Below are positions 5,643 to 7,655 of a DNA stretch of 7,655 nucleotides, one piece after another; positions within the stretch are counted from its first letter, which is position 1, and each line of letters begins with the position of its first letter. Under the pieces are notes generated by a model, which worked only from the letters and a program-made list of their open reading frames with translations, was not told the DNA's origin and did not search any database. Origin of the DNA: Burkholderiales bacterium (lineage in GTDB: Bacteria > Pseudomonadota > Gammaproteobacteria > Burkholderiales > Usitatibacteraceae); contig JAICTR010000123.1 in assembly GCA_025936275.1 (NCBI GenBank), forward strand, positions 1-7,655, given 5' to 3'. The translations under genes and the position numbers were made by a program.

Positions 5643-6328
5643 GCGTTCGTCCCGACGAGCGGCTGCACGTCGATGAGCGCCGCGAGCGCACGAGCATCGG
5701 GGGGCGCCTGCCAGGGAAAGCGCGCGAGCAGCGGCGCCTTCAGGCGCGTGCGGAGCGTCTCGACATTTTCATCCGGCACGAGCATGTCCGGATCGATGGC
5801 GTTCGCGATCCAGCCCGCGAGCGGAAGGCGTGCCGCGTCGATCGCGTGCGCCGTGAGCAGCGCGTGGTTGAGGCAGCCGAGCCGCAGCCCGACGACCATC
5901 ACGAGGGGGAGCGCCATCGCCTGCGCGAGGTGCACCGTGTCGAGTCCCTCGCCGAGCGGCACCATGAACCCGCCCACGCCTTCCACGACCACGAAGCGCT
6001 CGCGCGGCACGCGCGCGAGGCCCTCGATCACCGCATCGAGCGCGATGCGCCGGCCCTCGCGATCTGCGGCGATGTTCGGCGACATCGGCTCGCGCAGCAG
6101 GATCGGCGTGATCTCCTCGAGCGAGTCGAGGCCGAACCCCGCGGCTTGCGCGAGCGCGACGCTGTCCTCGTTCACCCAATGGCCATCACGGCGCTCGGCG
6201 CCCGCCGCGATCGGCTTCATCGGCTGCGCCGCCTCGCCCGCGGCGCGCAGCGCGTGCAGCAGCGCGCTCGTCGCGAGGGTCTTTCCGACGCCCGTATCCG
6301 TGCCGGTGACGAAAAGACCGCGCCTCAT
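5639..6328 (-). CDS. bioD: ATP-dependent dethiobiotin synthetase BioD
   Basis: BioD closes the ureido ring of dethiobiotin from 7,8-diaminopelargonate, CO2 and ATP, the penultimate step of biotin synthesis. The 229-residue length is usual. The P-loop GTDTGVGKT lies at residues 9-17. MKPIAAG (37-43) carries the substrate- and ATP-contacting Lys38. VVEGVGGFMVPL is the conserved metal/nucleotide loop, and GLRLGCLNHALLT is a further family signature. The start is ATG 6328-6326, whose bases overlap the bioC stop (ATGA at 6328-6325). The stop TGA overlaps the TTG start of the HAD gene. No strong Shine-Dalgarno precedes it, which fits translational coupling within the bioF-bioC-bioD-HAD operon. Nothing suggests loss of function. 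Confidence 0.97.
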   Translation of the reverse strand: MRRGLFVTGTDTGVGKTLATSALLHALRAAGEAAQPMKPIAAGAERRDGHWVNEDSVALAQAAGFGLDSLEEITPILLREPMSPNIAADREGRRIALDAVIEGLARVPRERFVVVEGVGGFMVPLGEGLDTVHLAQAMALPLVMVVGLRLGCLNHALLTAHAIDAARLPLAGWIANAIDPDMLVPDENVETLRTRLKAPLLARFPWQAPPDARALAALIDVQPLVGTNA

Positions 6329-7194
6329 GGCGCGCGCCGCGGATGGAAGTCCACGATCGCGCGCCCGTCGGCGACGCGGCGCGGCGCCGCCTTCCACGCG
6401 TGGCCGTAGACGATCTCGTACGTCGCCGGAAGCGCGTCCCCGCGCCGGTGCCCCTCGTAGCGCTCCACCATGCGCCGCCACCGCTCGCGCCCGCCGAGTC
6501 CCCGCGGGCGCGCGGGAAGCGCGTTGCCCTCGCCCGCGGCGCGCAGGTCCTTCGCGAGCGCCTCCACACTCGCGTATTCGACCGTGACCTTCTCCATCTC
6601 CATCACCGGGTCCGCGAAGCCCGCCGCGACCAATGCATCGCCGAGGTCGTGCATGTCGACGAAGGAGTGCACGTGGCGCGCGCCCTCCTCCGCGAACGCC
6701 GCGCGCAGCTCCATCAGCGTGTCGGGCCCGTAGGTCGAGAAGAGCAGGAGGCCGCCGGTCTCGAGGACGCGCGCCGCTTCCGCGAAGACCGCGGAGGGAT
6801 CGCACCACTGCAGCATCAAATTGGAGAACAAGAGGCCGGCGCAGCCCGATGCGAGAGGCAGGCGCTCGGCGTCGGCGCAAGCGAGCTGCGCCGCATTGCC
6901 TTGCAGCGCGCGCCGCCACCATGGGTTGCGCGCACGGGCCGCATCGAGCATCGGGAGCGCGAGGTCGATTCCCACCAGGCGCGCATCCGGATAGCGCTTG
7001 CGCAGGTCGGCGAACGCGGCGCCGGTGCCGCAGCCCAGGTCGACCAGGCGCGATGGTGCGATGCGGATCGGATCGAGGTGCTCGAGGAGCCGCGTGCCCA
7101 CTTCGCGCTGCAGCACCGCATGCCGGTCGTAATCCGGCGCGGCACGCGAGAACGCGCGGCGCACCGTGCGCTTCGCGGAGCGCTCGCCGCTCAT
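6325..7194 (-). CDS. bioC: Malonyl-ACP O-methyltransferase BioC
   Basis: BioC methylates the free carboxyl of malonyl-ACP with S-adenosylmethionine, so that fatty acid synthesis can elongate it to pimeloyl-ACP methyl ester. The 289-residue protein has motif I VDLGCGTG at residues 51-58 and an acidic motif II residue Asp77 in LVGIDLALPMLDAAR. It also has the BioC-type segment FSNLMLQWCDP at 123-133, which I recognise from proteobacterial BioC (SNLxxQWC). FSRAAPDYDRHAVLQ near the N-terminus is also characteristic. The start ATG 7194-7192 overlaps the bioF stop (ATGA), and its stop overlaps the bioD start. The C-terminus ending in FHPRRAP is ordinary. Direct coupling of bioF to bioC leaves no room for bioH, which often sits between them. 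Confidence 0.96.
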   Translation of the reverse strand: MSGERSAKRTVRRAFSRAAPDYDRHAVLQREVGTRLLEHLDPIRIAPSRLVDLGCGTGAAFADLRKRYPDARLVGIDLALPMLDAARARNPWWRRALQGNAAQLACADAERLPLASGCAGLLFSNLMLQWCDPSAVFAEAARVLETGGLLLFSTYGPDTLMELRAAFAEEGARHVHSFVDMHDLGDALVAAGFADPVMEMEKVTVEYASVEALAKDLRAAGEGNALPARPRGLGGRERWRRMVERYEGHRRGDALPATYEIVYGHAWKAAPRRVADGRAIVDFHPRRAP

Positions 7195-7655
7195 GCGAGG
7201 CTTTCCGCGAGGGCGCGCGCGAGGCGCTCGACATCCTCCGGTCGATGCGCGGCGCTGAGCGAGATGCGCAGGCGCGACGTGCCCTCGGGAACGGTCGGAG
7301 GACGGATCGCCGGGACGAACAATCCGCGTTCGAGGAGGCGTGCCGACAGGTCGAGCGCGCGTTGGGCGCTGCCCACGATCATCGGCTGGACCGCGGTCTC
7401 CGATGGCGTGACGGGCACGCCCAGCGCGTCGCACGCCCCGCGGAACTGGACGATGCGCGAGCGCAGCCGCGCGAGCGGCGCTTCATCCGACGCGAGGATC
7501 TCCAGCGCCGCGCTTGCCGCCGCCGCGATCGCCGCCGGCAGCGCGGTCGAGAAGACATAGGTGCGCGCGCGTTGCAGCAGCCATTCGACGGTCCGCGGCG
7601 CCCCGGCGACGAACGCGCCGTAGCCGCCGAGCGCCTTGCCGAGCGTCGCCATGTA
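7191..7655 (-). CDS. bioF: 8-amino-7-oxononanoate synthase BioF, C-terminal part (5' end outside window)
   Basis: BioF is the PLP-dependent enzyme that condenses pimeloyl-ACP (or -CoA) with L-alanine to give KAPA (8-amino-7-oxononanoate). The last 154 residues are present; the fragment starts YMATLGKALGGYGAFVAG. The lysine in TLGKALG is the expected PLP Schiff-base residue, near position 236 in a full-length protein of about 384 residues. RARTYVFSTALP and the closing segment RLRISLSAAHRPEDVERLARAL are typical of alpha-oxoamine synthases. The gene continues past base 7655 in the same frame, so the ATG at 7652 is an internal methionine and not the start. The stop TGA overlaps the bioC start. 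The operon promoter, and any bioB or bioA, lie outside the window. Confidence 0.95.
   Translation of the reverse strand, partial: YMATLGKALGGYGAFVAGAPRTVEWLLQRARTYVFSTALPAAIAAAASAALEILASDEAPLARLRSRIVQFRGACDALGVPVTPSETAVQPMIVGSAQRALDLSARLLERGLFVPAIRPPTVPEGTSRLRISLSAAHRPEDVERLARALAESLA

Noticed and set aside
4869..6587. 572-codon open frame on the plus strand opposite the HAD, bioD and bioC genes
   Set aside because: It is a mirror of three recognised genes, rich in Arg/Ala/Ser, with no recognisable motif.
6329..7234. Apparent N-terminal extension of BioD, giving a 531-residue protein
   Set aside because: The extra part is the wrong frame of bioC. BioD begins normally at ATG 6328, right before its P-loop.
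1..7655. CRISPR array, tRNA, rRNA, integrase, transposase or toxin-antitoxin genes
   Set aside because: No spaced direct-repeat array, RNA gene signature or mobile-element protein was seen on either strand.

Overview
The window is GC-rich bacterial chromosome with almost all codons ending in G or C. It most resembles a high-GC betaproteobacterium, although the sequence alone does not fix the genus. The main clue is the order secA, argJ, DUF815 ATPase, Nudix/ThiE-like fusion, which I know from betaproteobacterial chromosomes downstream of the cell-division (dcw) cluster. Nothing points to a phage, plasmid or integrated mobile island. Genes are tightly packed and the longest non-coding stretch is 134 bp.

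Plus strand, left half (1-4960). The window opens inside the 3' end of secA, including its zinc-binding SEC-C tail. A short hairpin repeat follows, then a GNAT acetyltransferase resembling E. coli YhhY, then complete argJ (arginine biosynthesis). Next is a class I SAM-dependent methyltransferase whose stop overlaps the start of a DUF815 P-loop ATPase (ATGA junction). A 119-bp imperfect inverted repeat built of ten-base units then fills the gap before a two-domain protein: a MutT-type Nudix hydrolase fused to a ThiE/TenI-like barrel. The repeat ends six bases before that gene's start codon.

Minus strand, right half (7655-4941). Transcription converges on the Nudix gene from a biotin operon read right to left: bioF (3' part only), bioC, bioD and a HAD phosphatase. 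Each stop overlaps the next start by four bases (ATGA, ATGA, TTGA), so the genes are probably translationally coupled. BioC methylates malonyl-ACP to start pimelate synthesis, BioF makes KAPA and BioD makes dethiobiotin. No bioH or other esterase gene lies between bioF and bioC, so the demethylating esterase must be encoded elsewhere. The HAD gene starts with TTG and its last residues are encoded by a second copy of the hairpin repeat found after secA. It overlaps the Nudix gene tail to tail by 20 bp.

The genes themselves are mostly housekeeping. The unusual material is in the repeats: two near-identical hairpins placed at the same distance after two stop codons, one of them absorbed into a protein C-terminus, and the large palindrome occupying the ribosome-binding region of the Nudix gene. 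I do not see a clearly new defence, mobile or regulatory system.
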